Shown here: positions 17,351 to 25,945 of the stretch, in pieces
Position numbering within the stretch: the stretch's first letter is position 1
Layout: each line of letters opens with the position of its first letter
Source of the DNA: Clostridia bacterium
Lineage (GTDB): Bacteria > Bacillota > Clostridia > Oscillospirales > Acutalibacteraceae
Direction: 5' to 3'
Assembly (NCBI GenBank): GCA_017471765.1
Contig: JAFURT010000020.1
Location: forward strand, 1-64,000
Length of the DNA stretch: 64,000 nt
Position numbers and translations under genes: made by a program
Notes under the pieces: model-generated
Told to the model about the DNA's origin: nothing
The model's input: only the letters and a program-made list of their open reading frames with translations
Database searches by the model: none

Positions 17351-17374
17351 AGAACCGTCCGGACGGACGGTTCT
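17351..17374. terminator. terminator after the YitT-family gene
   Basis: AGAACCGTCC and GGACGGTTCT pair around GGAC, with A and T runs at the two sides. It lies seven bases past the stop on the minus strand. Confidence 0.88.
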
Positions 17375-17381
17375 TTTCTGT

Positions 17382-18266
17382 TTACACTTTTTTCGGGTCC
17401 TGCCAACCAAGGCCCAGCACCTCGTCGGTGGAGAGCAGCATGAAGAAGGCGTCCGGATCCAGCTCATACACCAGCCGCTTAAGCCGGAACACTTCCTCCC
17501 GACGGACGGCGCACAGAATCATCTCCTGCGCCTGCCCGGTATAGCCGCCGGTAGCCGGCAACAGGGTGGCGCCCATATCCAGTCGGGCGGTGATGGCCTC
17601 GGTCATTTCCTTATGCTTCTTCGACAGAATCATGGCCATCTTACCCCGCCGGCCGCCATACACCAGCCAATCGGTAATCTGGGAGGCGATAAACACCAGC
17701 ACCACCGCATACATGGGGCTTTCCAGTTGGCGGTACACCGCCGCAGACAGGGCGATAACCGTACCGTCCACTACCAGCATCAGCTTGCCGATGGGGATGT
17801 GAGGGTATTTCTTCTCCAGCAGGCGGGCGACAATCTCAGTGCCGCCGGTAGAGCCACCCCGATGGAGGAACAGACCGACGCCAATGCCCATCAGCACGCC
17901 GCCGAAAATCGACGCCAGCATAATATCGCCCTCAAAAGGCGGCAGCACCGGCTCCAGCAGGTCGATGAGGGTGTTCGACAGCAACGTGGCCACTACCGTC
18001 CGGATGGCCATCCGCCGGCCAAGTCCCACCCACGCCAAAATCAGCAACGGCACGTTCATCACGATGGACACCGCACCGATGGGCAGCTCGAAGGGCAGAT
18101 ATTCCCGGCTCAGGTAGTTGAGCATGGTGGCAACACCTGTCACACCGCCGGGGGCCAGGTCATTAGGGGCGGTGAACATGGTGATAGCTATCGCAAACGA
18201 CACGCCACCCAGCAAAAACAGGGCGGCATCCAGCAACAGGGGCTTCCAGGCAACCGCTTTTTTCAT
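17382..18266 (-). CDS. YitT-family membrane protein (DUF161/DUF2179)
   Basis: A 294-residue protein with five to six transmembrane helices (about 12-215) and a C-terminal soluble DUF2179 domain (about 218-290, from RRGKMAMILSKKHKEMTEAI). The membrane part has ALFLLGGVSFAIAITMFTAP, NDLAPGGVTGVATMLNYL and FLHRGGSTGGTEIVARLL, typical of YitT proteins. Their transport or other role is not settled. It ends the obgE-mrnC run after a gap of 3 bases. Confidence 0.9.
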   Translation of the reverse strand: MKKAVAWKPLLLDAALFLLGGVSFAIAITMFTAPNDLAPGGVTGVATMLNYLSREYLPFELPIGAVSIVMNVPLLILAWVGLGRRMAIRTVVATLLSNTLIDLLEPVLPPFEGDIMLASIFGGVLMGIGVGLFLHRGGSTGGTEIVARLLEKKYPHIPIGKLMLVVDGTVIALSAAVYRQLESPMYAVVLVFIASQITDWLVYGGRRGKMAMILSKKHKEMTEAITARLDMGATLLPATGGYTGQAQEMILCAVRREEVFRLKRLVYELDPDAFFMLLSTDEVLGLGWQDPKKV

Positions 18267-18269
18267 AGG

Positions 18270-18650
18270 TTACTCCTCTTCCATACAGTGGGCGAACAGT
18301 TCACGCACCCGGTCGATACGTCCGGCCAGATACAGATAGCCAAACAGCGACTCCAGTCCGGTGGCCCGGTGGTAGTCCGCCCCGGTGCGGGTGGAGTGGG
18401 CGTTGCGGCCACGCTTGAATACCGCCTCTTCCTCCTCCGTGAGCAGGGGCAAAATCCGGCCCATAGCGGCGGACTGCGCCTCCGCCCGGACATCCCGGAC
18501 AGACTGGCTATGCAGTTCATTCACCGGCCGGTTGGCTTGGGTCAGCAGACGCTCTCGCACCAGCAGGCTGTACACCCCATCCCCCACAAAGGCCAGCGCC
18601 AAGGGGCTTAAGGTGTGCAAATCGATGTCCTGAGGGTATAATCTCTCCAT
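18270..18650 (-). CDS. mrnC: Mini-ribonuclease III
   Basis: A 126-residue RNase III-like enzyme without the double-stranded RNA-binding domain. In Firmicutes it matures 23S rRNA. The catalytic motif LAFVGDGVYSLLVR holds the conserved Asp24, and RGRNAHSTRTGADYHRATGLESLFGYLYL is the family core with the second acidic site. It lies between obgE and the YitT gene; usual neighbours such as cysS are absent. Confidence 0.93.
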   Translation of the reverse strand: MERLYPQDIDLHTLSPLALAFVGDGVYSLLVRERLLTQANRPVNELHSQSVRDVRAEAQSAAMGRILPLLTEEEEAVFKRGRNAHSTRTGADYHRATGLESLFGYLYLAGRIDRVRELFAHCMEEE

Positions 18651-18665
18651 GTTTATACCCTCCGT

Positions 18666-19937
18666 TTACTCAACAAAGTCAAATTCGAAGTCATAGATGC
18701 TGACGGTGTCCCCTTCCTGACAGCCAGCGGCTACCAGGGCATCAATCACGCCGGCGCCCTGCAGGACACGTTCAAAGTACTGCAGGCCATCGGGGTCGTC
18801 AAAGCGGATCCCCCGCATGACACGGAACAGCCACTGGGCCTCCACGAAGAAGACGCCGTCCCGGTTCTGCACCTGCACCGACCGGTCACGCAGCTCCTCC
18901 ACGGTGGGCAGTACCTCCGGCTCCGCCTCAAACCGGCGGATGGGGGGCAACTGACTGAGCAGAGCGCCGCACCGCTTGGTCAGCTCGTCGGTGCCGTGGG
19001 CGATGGGGGCCATGATGGGGAAATATTCGTAGCCGCGCTTTGCCATCTCGGCGGCGAAGGCTTCCAACTGCTCCTCGGTGGCCAGGTCGCACTTGTTGCC
19101 GGCCACGATCATCGGCCGGGAGGCCAGGTCGGGGTTGAATTTCTCCAGCTCCTCGTTGATGGTATCGAAATCGGCAATGGGGTCACGGCCCTCACTGCCG
19201 GCCACATCCACCACGTGTACCAGCAGGCGGCAACGCTCCACGTGCCGCAGGAAGGCGTGACCCAGGCCGACACCCTCGCTGGCGCCCTCGATGACGCCGG
19301 GAATGTCCGCCATCACGTAGGACACGCCGGGCACCGGGCGCACTACACCCAGCACCGGAGTGATGGTGGTGAAATGATAGTTGGCAATCTCCGGCTTGGC
19401 CTCGCTGACCACCGAGATGAGGGTGGATTTACCCACGTTGGGAAAGCCTACCAGACCCACATCCGCCAACAGCTTCAGCTCCAGCCGCAGTTCGTATTCC
19501 TCGCCGGGCACGCCGGGCTTGGAGAACCGGGGCACCTGCCGGGTTGCGGTAGCAAAATGGCTGTTACCCCAGCCGCCACGGCCACCCTTCGCCGCCACAA
19601 AAGGCTCGTCCCCCGACATATCCGCCATCAGGCGGCCGGTCTGGTTATCGTAGATGAGGGTGCCCCGGGGCACCTTAATGACGCAGTCCTCGCCGCCACG
19701 GCCAAAGCACCGGTTGGAAGCCCCGTTGCCGCCGTTCTTGGCGGCATATTTCCGCTGGTAGCGGAAATCCGACAGGGTGTTCATGCCATCGTCCGGCACG
19801 AAAACAACACTGCCGCCCCGGCCGCCGTCACCCCCGTCCGGGCCGCCTGCCGCTACATATTTTTCCCGGTGGAAGGACACGGCCCCATCGCCGCCGTTGC
19901 CGGCCTTTACCTTAATTATAGCCTTGTCCACAAACAT
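18666..19937 (-). CDS. obgE: GTPase ObgE
   Basis: A 423-residue ribosome-assembly and stress GTPase. The Gly-rich Obg fold (1-158) starts MFVDKAIIKVKAGNGGDG. The G domain has P-loop GFPNVGKST (about 166), TITPVLG, DIPGVIEGAS and NKCD. The C-terminal OCT domain (about 345-420) is typical of Gram-positive Obg. It follows rplU-prp-rpmA, the conserved order, after a terminator-like hairpin. Confidence 0.97.
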   Translation of the reverse strand: MFVDKAIIKVKAGNGGDGAVSFHREKYVAAGGPDGGDGGRGGSVVFVPDDGMNTLSDFRYQRKYAAKNGGNGASNRCFGRGGEDCVIKVPRGTLIYDNQTGRLMADMSGDEPFVAAKGGRGGWGNSHFATATRQVPRFSKPGVPGEEYELRLELKLLADVGLVGFPNVGKSTLISVVSEAKPEIANYHFTTITPVLGVVRPVPGVSYVMADIPGVIEGASEGVGLGHAFLRHVERCRLLVHVVDVAGSEGRDPIADFDTINEELEKFNPDLASRPMIVAGNKCDLATEEQLEAFAAEMAKRGYEYFPIMAPIAHGTDELTKRCGALLSQLPPIRRFEAEPEVLPTVEELRDRSVQVQNRDGVFFVEAQWLFRVMRGIRFDDPDGLQYFERVLQGAGVIDALVAAGCQEGDTVSIYDFEFDFVE

Positions 19938-20002
19938 GGGGAAACCTCCCCCTTTCGTAAAATAGGATATGGTGTTCCGGTCGATTTATACCGGACAGAG
20001 AA

Positions 20003-20032
20003 AAATCCCTGCCGCTTTACGGCAGGGATTTC
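20003..20032 (-). terminator. terminator or attenuator after rpmA
   Basis: AAATCCCTGCCG pairs with CGGCAGGGATTT around a 5-base loop, four bases past the rpmA stop, with T-rich sequence following on the minus strand. Part of the transcription may read through into obgE. Confidence 0.8.
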
Positions 20033-20035
20033 GCA

Positions 20036-20317
20036 TTACTGCTTCTCGTAAACGCTGACACGCTTGCGATCCTTGCCCATACGCTCGAACCGCACCACGC
20101 CGTCCGCCTTGGCGAACAGAGTGTCGTCAGAACCGATGCCCACGTTCATACCGGGATGGATGTGGGTGCCACGCTGACGCACCAGGATGTTGCCGGCCAG
20201 CACAAACTGCCCGTCAGCACGCTTGACGCCCAGACGCTTGGACTCAGAGTCACGGCCGTTCTTGGTGGAGCCAACGCCCTTCTTGTGGGCGAACAGCTGG
20301 ATGTTCAATCTTAACAT
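20036..20317 (-). CDS. rpmA: 50S ribosomal protein L27, with cleavable N-terminus
   Basis: A 93-residue L27. Firmicutes L27 carries an N-terminal extension that must be cut off. Here MLRLNIQLF precedes [15 protein letters not shown], and cleavage after Phe9 exposes the tail that reaches the peptidyl-transferase centre. The protease Prp is encoded just upstream (3-base gap), and rplU lies before it. Confidence 0.97.
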   Translation of the reverse strand: MLRLNIQLFAHKKGVGSTKNGRDSESKRLGVKRADGQFVLAGNILVRQRGTHIHPGMNVGIGSDDTLFAKADGVVRFERMGKDRKRVSVYEKQ

Positions 20318-20320
20318 AGG

Positions 20321-20635
20321 TTACACCTCCGTATTCATTAGCTGTATCCTCTTGGGATACTCTTGTTGCAGTGCCTGGATATGAAGTCGAAAACCGGCTA
20401 AAACAGCCTGACAGGGGGGAAGCGCTCCGGTAACCTGCAGGGACATATACCCTTCGTCCACGGCGATGTCTGCCGACAGACCCAGGATTTCGGTGATGGT
20501 GTTGGCGGTCATGTAGGCGGCGGAGGAAACCGCAGCGCATACAATATCCTGTCCGTATTCACCGGCACCGGCGTGTCCGGAAACCGTAAAGCCGCTGAGC
20601 GACCCTTCAGCCGTCGTAAACCGTACCCGAATCAT
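20321..20635 (-). CDS. prp: ribosomal-processing cysteine protease Prp
   Basis: A 104-residue protease that removes the L27 N-terminal peptide. The catalytic pair is visible as the His in [22 protein letters not shown] (about 22) and the Cys in DIVCAAVS (about 34), the family pattern. It lies between rplU and rpmA as in other Firmicutes. The ATG begins one base after the rplU stop region, so translation is coupled. Confidence 0.94.
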   Translation of the reverse strand: MIRVRFTTAEGSLSGFTVSGHAGAGEYGQDIVCAAVSSAAYMTANTITEILGLSADIAVDEGYMSLQVTGALPPCQAVLAGFRLHIQALQQEYPKRIQLMNTEV

Positions 20636-20638
20636 CTC

Positions 20639-20950
20639 TTAGGCGTTGATGGCGTCGATCTGCACCTTGGTGTAGGGCTGACGGTGACCCATCTTGCGAG
20701 CGCTGCCCTTCTTGGGCTTGTAGGTGAAGACGGTGATCTTCTTGCCCTTGCCGTTCTTCAGCACATGGGCGGAAACAGAGGCGCCCTCAACATAAGGAGC
20801 ACCCACCTTGAGCTCTGCATCGTCGTGCAGGGCGATCACCTTGTCGAAGGTGACGGAGGCTTCTTCGGCTGCATCCAGCTTTTCAATGTACAGAGTGTCG
20901 CCATTCTGCACCTTGTACTGCTTGCCGCCGGTTTCAATGATAGCGTACAT
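20639..20950 (-). CDS. rplU: 50S ribosomal protein L21
   Basis: A 103-residue ribosomal protein that binds 23S rRNA near L20. It starts [15 protein letters not shown] and has the signature [20 protein letters not shown] near the end. It is first in the rplU-prp-rpmA operon behind a consensus promoter and a leader of about 90 bases. Confidence 0.97.
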   Translation of the reverse strand: MYAIIETGGKQYKVQNGDTLYIEKLDAAEEASVTFDKVIALHDDAELKVGAPYVEGASVSAHVLKNGKGKKITVFTYKPKKGSARKMGHRQPYTKVQIDAINA

Positions 20951-21043
20951 TGGCTGTACCTGCCTTTTCTTTAGACTCGCTGTGCAGGGCGGAGCGTACG
21001 CTCACTTATGCACATAGTGCGCCCGTTACATGCGGCATCGGCC
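20951..21043 (-). promoter_or_regulatory. rplU 5' leader (candidate L21 leader RNA)
   Basis: This region lies between a perfect promoter and rplU. It holds inverted repeats around GAGCGTACGCTC (20993-21004) and GTGCATAAG/CACTATGTGC-like segments. Firmicutes rplU is often preceded by an L21 leader structure involved in autoregulation. I infer this from position; I did not verify a consensus match. Confidence 0.5.
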
Positions 21044-21072
21044 ATTATAACATGTATGATGGCGTTTGTCAA
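21044..21072 (-). promoter_or_regulatory. consensus sigma-A promoter of rplU-prp-rpmA
   Basis: TTGACA, 17 bases, TATAAT on the minus strand: a perfect consensus, as expected for a ribosomal protein operon. Confidence 0.93.
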
Positions 21073-21187
21073 CTCTTTTTTTCAAACATTTTCTTTTTTG
21101 CGGAATCCCGACGCACCCTCCCTTCCGCCGGCGCATATAGTGGATTGACGGAGTCTTCCGTCAATCTGTGTGAAAGGAGGAAATCTT

Positions 21188-22042
21188 ATGGCAATTTTCA
21201 GCAATCAGGCCACCATCACGTATAACGGCATCACCACCAGCTCTAATGTGGCCTACGGCGAAATTCTGGATGTGCTTTCCGCTACCAAAACAGTGGTGGA
21301 GGCCGGCTATACCCCCGGCAGCACCGTCACCTATGTGGTGTCCCTGCGGAATACCGGCTCGGTGCCGCTGACCGGGCTGATCGTCACCGACGATCTGGGG
21401 GGCTATCCCTTCGGGACGGGGACAGTCTATCCTCTGGCGTATGTGGCCGGCTCGGTACAGCTGTTTGCGGACGGTGCGCCCCAGCCCGCCCCGGCCGTTA
21501 CCGTCGGGCCGCCTCTGGTCTTTACCGGCATCAGCGTACCGGCAGACGGCGATGTTGTCCTGGTATATCAGGCCACTGTGACCGACTTTGCTAATCCGGC
21601 CGCCGATGGGACCATCGAAAACACCGTTACGGTCACCGGTGACGGGCTGAGTGCCCCCATCACCGCTTCGGCCACCGTGGGGACCACCGCCACGCCGGCA
21701 CTGAGCATCTCCAAGTCCATCTCTCCCGGACAGGTTGTGGATAACGACCGGGTGACCTACACCTTTGTTATCCAGAACACCGGCAACACCCCCGTGGACG
21801 CCACCGATGATGCATCCATCACCGATGTCTTTGACCCGATTTTGTCTGCGTTGACCGTCGTCTTTAACGGGGCAAGCTGGGCGGCGGGAACAAATTACAC
21901 CTACAACGGGACGACCGGCGAGTTTACCACCCTGCCCGGGCAGATCACTGTGCCGGCCGCCACCATCGCCCAAGATCCTACCACCGGTGTCTATACCTTG
22001 ACCCCCGGTGTAGCGACCCTGACCGTTACCGGCACGATCTGA
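21188..22042 (+). CDS. DUF11-repeat protein without signal peptide
   Basis: A 284-residue protein with two DUF11-type beta-sandwich repeats. The first is about residues 30-150 (SATKTVVEAGYTPGSTVTYV, then LRNTGSVPLTGLIVTDDLGG). The second is about 165-284 (LSISKSISPGQVVDNDRVTY, then NTGNTPVDATDDASITDVFD). Such repeats usually occur in surface proteins, but there is no signal peptide, membrane helix or LPXTG motif. GAAAGGAGG marks the ATG at 21188. Relatives with the same MAxFxNQAT start seem to occur in other Clostridia (from memory). It might be a spore-coat or otherwise unusually exported protein; function unknown. Confidence 0.75.
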   Translation: MAIFSNQATITYNGITTSSNVAYGEILDVLSATKTVVEAGYTPGSTVTYVVSLRNTGSVPLTGLIVTDDLGGYPFGTGTVYPLAYVAGSVQLFADGAPQPAPAVTVGPPLVFTGISVPADGDVVLVYQATVTDFANPAADGTIENTVTVTGDGLSAPITASATVGTTATPALSISKSISPGQVVDNDRVTYTFVIQNTGNTPVDATDDASITDVFDPILSALTVVFNGASWAAGTNYTYNGTTGEFTTLPGQITVPAATIAQDPTTGVYTLTPGVATLTVTGTI

Positions 22043-22070
22043 TGTTTGGCGCAACATGCCGATGACTAAA

Positions 22071-22344
22071 GTCGGCTTACCCGGACAGAGCGCCAAAAAA
22101 GCCTCACCCATCGAGTGAAAAAAACAGGATGCTCCTGCTTTCTCCGGTGGACTCGGCGACATTCGGCGCTGTCGCGCCGAAGTCGGTCGAGATTTTGCTT
22201 GCGGAGCTATATGCCCCGCATTTCGCCTGCCGGCGAAACCGCAAAACTCGCTGTCTCTGCGTAAATCGGGGACTCGGCGACATTCGGCGCTGTCGCGCCG
22301 AAGTCGGGCTTACCCGGACAGAACGCCAAAAAAAGAGCCTCACC
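22071..22344. repeat. duplicated hairpin region before tRNA-Lys
   Basis: A 37-base segment with hairpin TTCGGCGC/GCGCCGAA occurs twice (22150-22186 and 22271-22307). A second segment, TCGGCTTACCCGGACAGA followed by CGCCAAAAAA and CCTCACCC, occurs at about 22071 and 22304. The region looks like a tandem duplication of the 3' end and terminator area. No coding sequence is supported here. Confidence 0.75.
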
Positions 22345-22366
22345 CGGTGGGTGAGGCTCTTTTTTT
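22331..22366. terminator. terminator shared by tRNA-Lys and the DUF11 gene region
   Basis: AAAAAGAGCCTCACCC pairs with GGGTGAGGCTCTTTTT, with A and T runs on both sides. It ends the tRNA transcript on the minus strand and can act on the plus strand too. Confidence 0.9.
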
Positions 22367-22441
22367 GGTGATCCATCGGGGATTCGAACCCCGGACACCC
22401 TGATTAAAAGTCAGGTGCTCTACCGACTGAGCTAATGGATC
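22366..22441 (-). tRNA. tRNA-Lys (TTT)
   Basis: Cloverleaf on the minus strand: acceptor GATCCAT/ATGGATC, D arm with TAGCTCAGTCGGTAGAGCA, anticodon loop CTTTTAA (anticodon TTT), T arm GGGGTTCGAATCCCC, discriminator A and an encoded CCA at 22366-22368. It is followed at once by a terminator. Confidence 0.97.
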
Positions 22442-22582
22442 ATGCGGAATTGCGCTAACCTATTATAGCCAACCAAAATCAAAAAGTCAAGTACGAATTG
22501 CAGAAAATCCCAGCTGACAGGCAAATTCTTCCCGATTTTTCCCCAAAAATACCCCTGCGGTAAAAAATTCATCATTTATTCC

Positions 22583-22610
22583 TTTACTTTTTCCCGAAAT
22601 TTGCTACAAT
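22583..22610 (+). promoter_or_regulatory. promoter of apt-relQ
   Basis: TTTACT, 16 bases, TACAAT, with TGC before the -10 as in extended promoters. It lies 33 bases upstream of the apt ATG. Confidence 0.65.
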
Positions 22611-22643
22611 AGAAGCGAAGCAATCCCAAAAGGAGCGATAATA

Positions 22644-23168
22644 ATGAAAACCGTAAAAGATTACATACGCACCATCCCGGATTTCCCCGAGCCGGGCATT
22701 ATGTTCCGGGACGTGACCAGTGTCCTGCAGGATGCTGACGGCCTGCAACTGGCCATTGACGAGCTGCAGAAAAAGCTGGAGGGCGTGGACTTCGACGTGC
22801 TGGTTGGCGCCGAGAGTCGGGGCTTTATCTTCGGTATGCCGCTGGCCTACAACCTGCACAAGCCCTTCGCCCTGGTGCGCAAGGCCGGTAAGCTCCCCTG
22901 CCAGGTCATCCGGCAAGAGTATGCGCTGGAATACGGCACGGCCACCATCGAAATGCACACCGATGCCATCAAGCCGGGACAGCGGGTGGTTATTATTGAC
23001 GACCTCATTGCCACCGGCGGCACCGTCAAGGCGGCCACCCAGTTGGTGGAACAGCTGGGCGGTGAAGTGGTCAAAATCCTGTTCCTGCTGGAACTGAAAG
23101 GCCTCAACGGCCGGGAAACGCTGGCCGGCTATGATGTGGACGCCGTGGTGAGCTATGATGGAAAATAA
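22644..23168 (+). CDS. apt: adenine phosphoribosyltransferase
   Basis: A 174-residue salvage enzyme making AMP from adenine and PRPP. The PRPP site is VVIIDDLIATGGTVKAA (about residues 114-130). The N-terminal IRTIPDFPEPGIMFRDVTSVL and the ESRGFIFG segment are typical of Apt. AAAAGGAGCG precedes the ATG. It overlaps the next gene by 14 bases, so purine salvage and alarmone synthesis are coexpressed. Confidence 0.97.
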   Translation: MKTVKDYIRTIPDFPEPGIMFRDVTSVLQDADGLQLAIDELQKKLEGVDFDVLVGAESRGFIFGMPLAYNLHKPFALVRKAGKLPCQVIRQEYALEYGTATIEMHTDAIKPGQRVVIIDDLIATGGTVKAATQLVEQLGGEVVKILFLLELKGLNGRETLAGYDVDAVVSYDGK

Positions 23169-23853
23169 ACACAGCCTGGAGCAACAGCTATCTGCCCTCT
23201 TCACCGAGGAACTGGCGGAGGAAGCCCAGGAGAAAATGCACAAATACAACAAGCTGATGGCCTATTATCGCTGTGCGATGATGGAGGTGGAGACCAAGCT
23301 GAATGTACTCAACGAGGAATTCTCCCTCCGGTACGACCGCAACCCCATCAGCGGCATCAAGACCCGGCTGAAAAAGCTGCCCAGCATTCAGGAAAAGCTG
23401 AAACGGCTGGGGGTGCCCCCCACCATCGATAACATTGAGGAACACCTGAGCGATGTGGCCGGCGTCCGGGTGGTTTGCTCCTTCCCGGAGGATGTATACA
23501 TGCTGGCAAAGGCCCTGCTCAGCCAGGATGACATCACCCTCATTGCCAAAAAAGACTACATCGCCTACCCCAAGGAGAACGGCTACCGCAGTCTGCACCT
23601 CATCGTAGCGGTGCCCATCTTCCTCGCCCACGAAAAGCGCATCATGCGTGTGGAAATCCAACTGCGCACCATCGCCATGGATTTCTGGGCCAGCCTGGAG
23701 CACCAGCTCCGGTACAAAAAGGATTTCCAGTTCACCGAGGATATGGCCAAGGAGCTGAAATTCTGCGCCGAGCTCAGTGCTGAGCTGGACCGCCGCATGG
23801 ACGCCCTGCGGGAGCTGGTGCAGGAGGATGGGAAACCGTCGGAAGCACCGTAA
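23155..23853 (+). CDS. relQ: small alarmone synthetase (RelQ/YjbM type)
   Basis: A 232-residue single-domain (p)ppGpp synthetase without hydrolase or regulatory domains. Synthetase motifs are GVRVVCSFPEDVYML, DYIAYPKENGYRSLHLIV (substrate loop) and VEIQLRTIAMDFWASLEHQL. It makes (p)ppGpp from GTP or GDP and ATP. Coupling to apt by overlap ties it to purine metabolism. Two adjacent ATGs (23155, 23158) are possible starts. The hairpin GCCCCGACAG/CTGTCGGGGC at 23873-23900 follows but lacks a T run. Confidence 0.93.
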   Translation: MMENKHSLEQQLSALFTEELAEEAQEKMHKYNKLMAYYRCAMMEVETKLNVLNEEFSLRYDRNPISGIKTRLKKLPSIQEKLKRLGVPPTIDNIEEHLSDVAGVRVVCSFPEDVYMLAKALLSQDDITLIAKKDYIAYPKENGYRSLHLIVAVPIFLAHEKRIMRVEIQLRTIAMDFWASLEHQLRYKKDFQFTEDMAKELKFCAELSAELDRRMDALRELVQEDGKPSEAP

Positions 23854-23923
23854 ACGCCCACATAACAAATCCGCCCCGACAGAAACAAGTCTGTCGGGGC
23901 GTGTGTCGTTCGTGCCGATTTTC

Positions 23924-24222
23924 TCATATAGTAGAGTAAAGCCGATCGTCTTTCCATCGCTGCGGATTGTGCTGAATATACGCCCAAATCTCCGCATAGT
24001 CCGTCTTGTTCCGCACAACATGGTCATAAAAGGACTTCTGCCAAACAGATACTCCCAACCGCTTGGTAACCACCCCTTTATACTGCTGAATGACGGTTGA
24101 TACCGTAGGGGCGACCAAAACAGACATTGTCTATCCTTTGTGCACAGGGTAATAAAATAGACACCACTGCTACTATAATCGTATTCTGTCAGCCGGATGG
24201 GCTTTCTTGTCGGTCTTTCCAT
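23924..24222 (-). pseudogene. REP-associated tyrosine transposase, degraded
   Basis: Two fragments of one Y1-type transposase lie in order. The N-terminal part (24222 to about 24127) reads RPTRKPIRLTEYDYSSSG and YFITLCTKDRQCLF. The C-terminal part (about 24060 to 23924) reads VWQKSFYDHVVRNKTDYAEI and WAYIQHNPQRW, which holds the catalytic Tyr region. The middle, including the His-hydrophobic-His metal motif, is deleted and the frame is shifted. At the junction (24100-24118) stands GTAGGGGCGACC, an end of the dispersed repeat found across the window. Confidence 0.85.
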
Positions 24223-24225
24223 TTC

Positions 24226-25866
24226 CTAATCCCATTTTTTCGCTTCATAAAACGCCAGCGGCGAGCCATATACACCGCCACCGAAGGGGCGCACGGTGAC
24301 CCCCTCCACACCGGGGGCGATACCGTAATACCGCTTGGGATAGCTCAGAGGCAGGGTGGGACACTGCTCCCATAGCAGGCTCTCCAACGCCTCCAGCTCG
24401 CTCCGGCCGCCGCGCAGGGCGGCGGTGACAGCGGTATCCACCGCCTTGCTGGTAAAGCCGCCCCGGTTGCCCACGCCGCCGGTGGCAAACAGAGACAGAT
24501 TTTCTGCTCCGGTCAGGCCGGTGGGGGTGTGGGTGTAGATGACCGCCTCCGCCCCGGGATAAAAACCGTCGGCCATCCCCTTATTCAGCTGGGCCGCCGG
24601 CACCGTCACCAGCGTGACGGACAGTTTCAGGTTCTTCTGCCAGGACTGGATGATATACCGGGCCAGATTGGCACTGACATCATCGTCAGCGGCCACCACC
24701 GTGACGGTGGGCAGCTTGGGGTTGTCCTTATCCGGGTACAGCACCGCCAGGCCCTGCCGCAGGGCGGCCTGCGCCTGCTCCACCCGGGTGGTAAAGGGAC
24801 GCTGATTCTCCGGAGTGCGGTACACCTCGTTCCCGGTCACTACCGCCGCCGGGGGAATATACCCCACCGCCGGGGTCTCCCCCGCCTTTTCCAGATAGGT
24901 ATACACCGTCCCCCACTCCACGCTGTCTCGTAGCGCCTGCCGGATGGCCGGCACGGACAGGGGGTCGGCAGAGGCGTTAAACCACAGGCTACGCAGAGTA
25001 TCCTCCAGCTCCACCACCGTGGCCCCGGCCGCCCTGGCCGGGGTTACCTGCTCCGGAAGCAAGGCCGCCACATCCAGGGCGCCGGTGCCCAGCGCCGAGG
25101 CGGTCTCCTCCGCATTAATAACAAACCGCACCGCCTCCGGGGCGATGGCATCGGCGGCATGATACTGCTCATTCTTATATAGTAATAAAGAGGCATCGTG
25201 ATTCCAGGCTGTCAGCCAAAAGGCGCCGTTGGAGATCAGATACTCCTCCTCCAGCCCATAGCGGCCGCCCGTGTAGGCGAAAAACGCCCGGCTACAGGGC
25301 ATACACACCGGGGTAGCCAGCACCGCCGGGAAATCCTCGTCCGGGGCGGTAAGGGTGATGGTGAGCACTGTATCGCTCACCGCCTGTACCCCCAGGGTGT
25401 CCACCGGCTGTTTGCCCTCGTGCACCGCCCGGGCGCCGGCGATGGCGTACAGCTTCTTTGCCGCCGGGGCCCCGGTCTCCGGGGAAAGTGCCCTTTGCAG
25501 ACCGTAGACGAAATCGTCTGCCACCACCTGCACCGGGTCATCCCATGGGGTCTCTGTGCCCCGAAGCTTCAGGGTGCTCCAGTAGCTCTCTTTCAGGGTG
25601 AAGGTATAGGTTAGCCCGTCTGCCGACACCGTCCAATCGGCGGCGCCGGGGACTGCCTGGCCGGTGCTGTCCAGCCGGGTCAGCCCCTCAAACAAGGCGG
25701 TCACCACCGTGATGGCCGCTGAATCTGTCGCCATCTGGGGGTCAAGCTGGGCCGGCTCCGCCGCCAGCGGTAGCCGGAAGCCCTTTCCGGTACCGTCATC
25801 GCCACAGCCGCCAAACAGGCCGCACAGTAGCATGCAGGCAACCAACAGACAAGCAAGCCGTTTCAT
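24226..25866 (-). CDS. oligopeptide ABC transporter substrate-binding lipoprotein
   Basis: A 546-residue extracytoplasmic binding protein of the OppA family (SBP_bac_5). The lipoprotein signal MKRLACLLVACMLLCGLFGGC gives lipidation at Cys21. RLPLAAEPAQLDPQMATDSA at the N-terminus and DWTVSADGLTYTFTLKES are the usual OppA-like opening. No permease or ATPase genes lie nearby, so it is an orphan binding protein. It follows yfhO by 79 bases on the same strand. Confidence 0.92.
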   Translation of the reverse strand: MKRLACLLVACMLLCGLFGGCGDDGTGKGFRLPLAAEPAQLDPQMATDSAAITVVTALFEGLTRLDSTGQAVPGAADWTVSADGLTYTFTLKESYWSTLKLRGTETPWDDPVQVVADDFVYGLQRALSPETGAPAAKKLYAIAGARAVHEGKQPVDTLGVQAVSDTVLTITLTAPDEDFPAVLATPVCMPCSRAFFAYTGGRYGLEEEYLISNGAFWLTAWNHDASLLLYKNEQYHAADAIAPEAVRFVINAEETASALGTGALDVAALLPEQVTPARAAGATVVELEDTLRSLWFNASADPLSVPAIRQALRDSVEWGTVYTYLEKAGETPAVGYIPPAAVVTGNEVYRTPENQRPFTTRVEQAQAALRQGLAVLYPDKDNPKLPTVTVVAADDDVSANLARYIIQSWQKNLKLSVTLVTVPAAQLNKGMADGFYPGAEAVIYTHTPTGLTGAENLSLFATGGVGNRGGFTSKAVDTAVTAALRGGRSELEALESLLWEQCPTLPLSYPKRYYGIAPGVEGVTVRPFGGGVYGSPLAFYEAKKWD

Positions 25867-25945
25867 CGGCCATCCTCCTTTCGTCGGTATAGGGAAAACC
25901 GTCCCGGAAGCTCTGTGTACCAGCCGCCGGGACGCTTTTTTAAAC

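Noticed and set aside
21161..22162. Minus-strand frame of 333 residues opposite the DUF11 gene
   Set aside because: Gly/Arg/His-rich shadow; the plus-strand gene has a clear ribosome site and domain repeats.
23873..23900. Terminator after relQ
   Set aside because: The hairpin GCCCCGACAG/CTGTCGGGGC is strong but lacks a T run on either strand, so it is not called as an intrinsic terminator.
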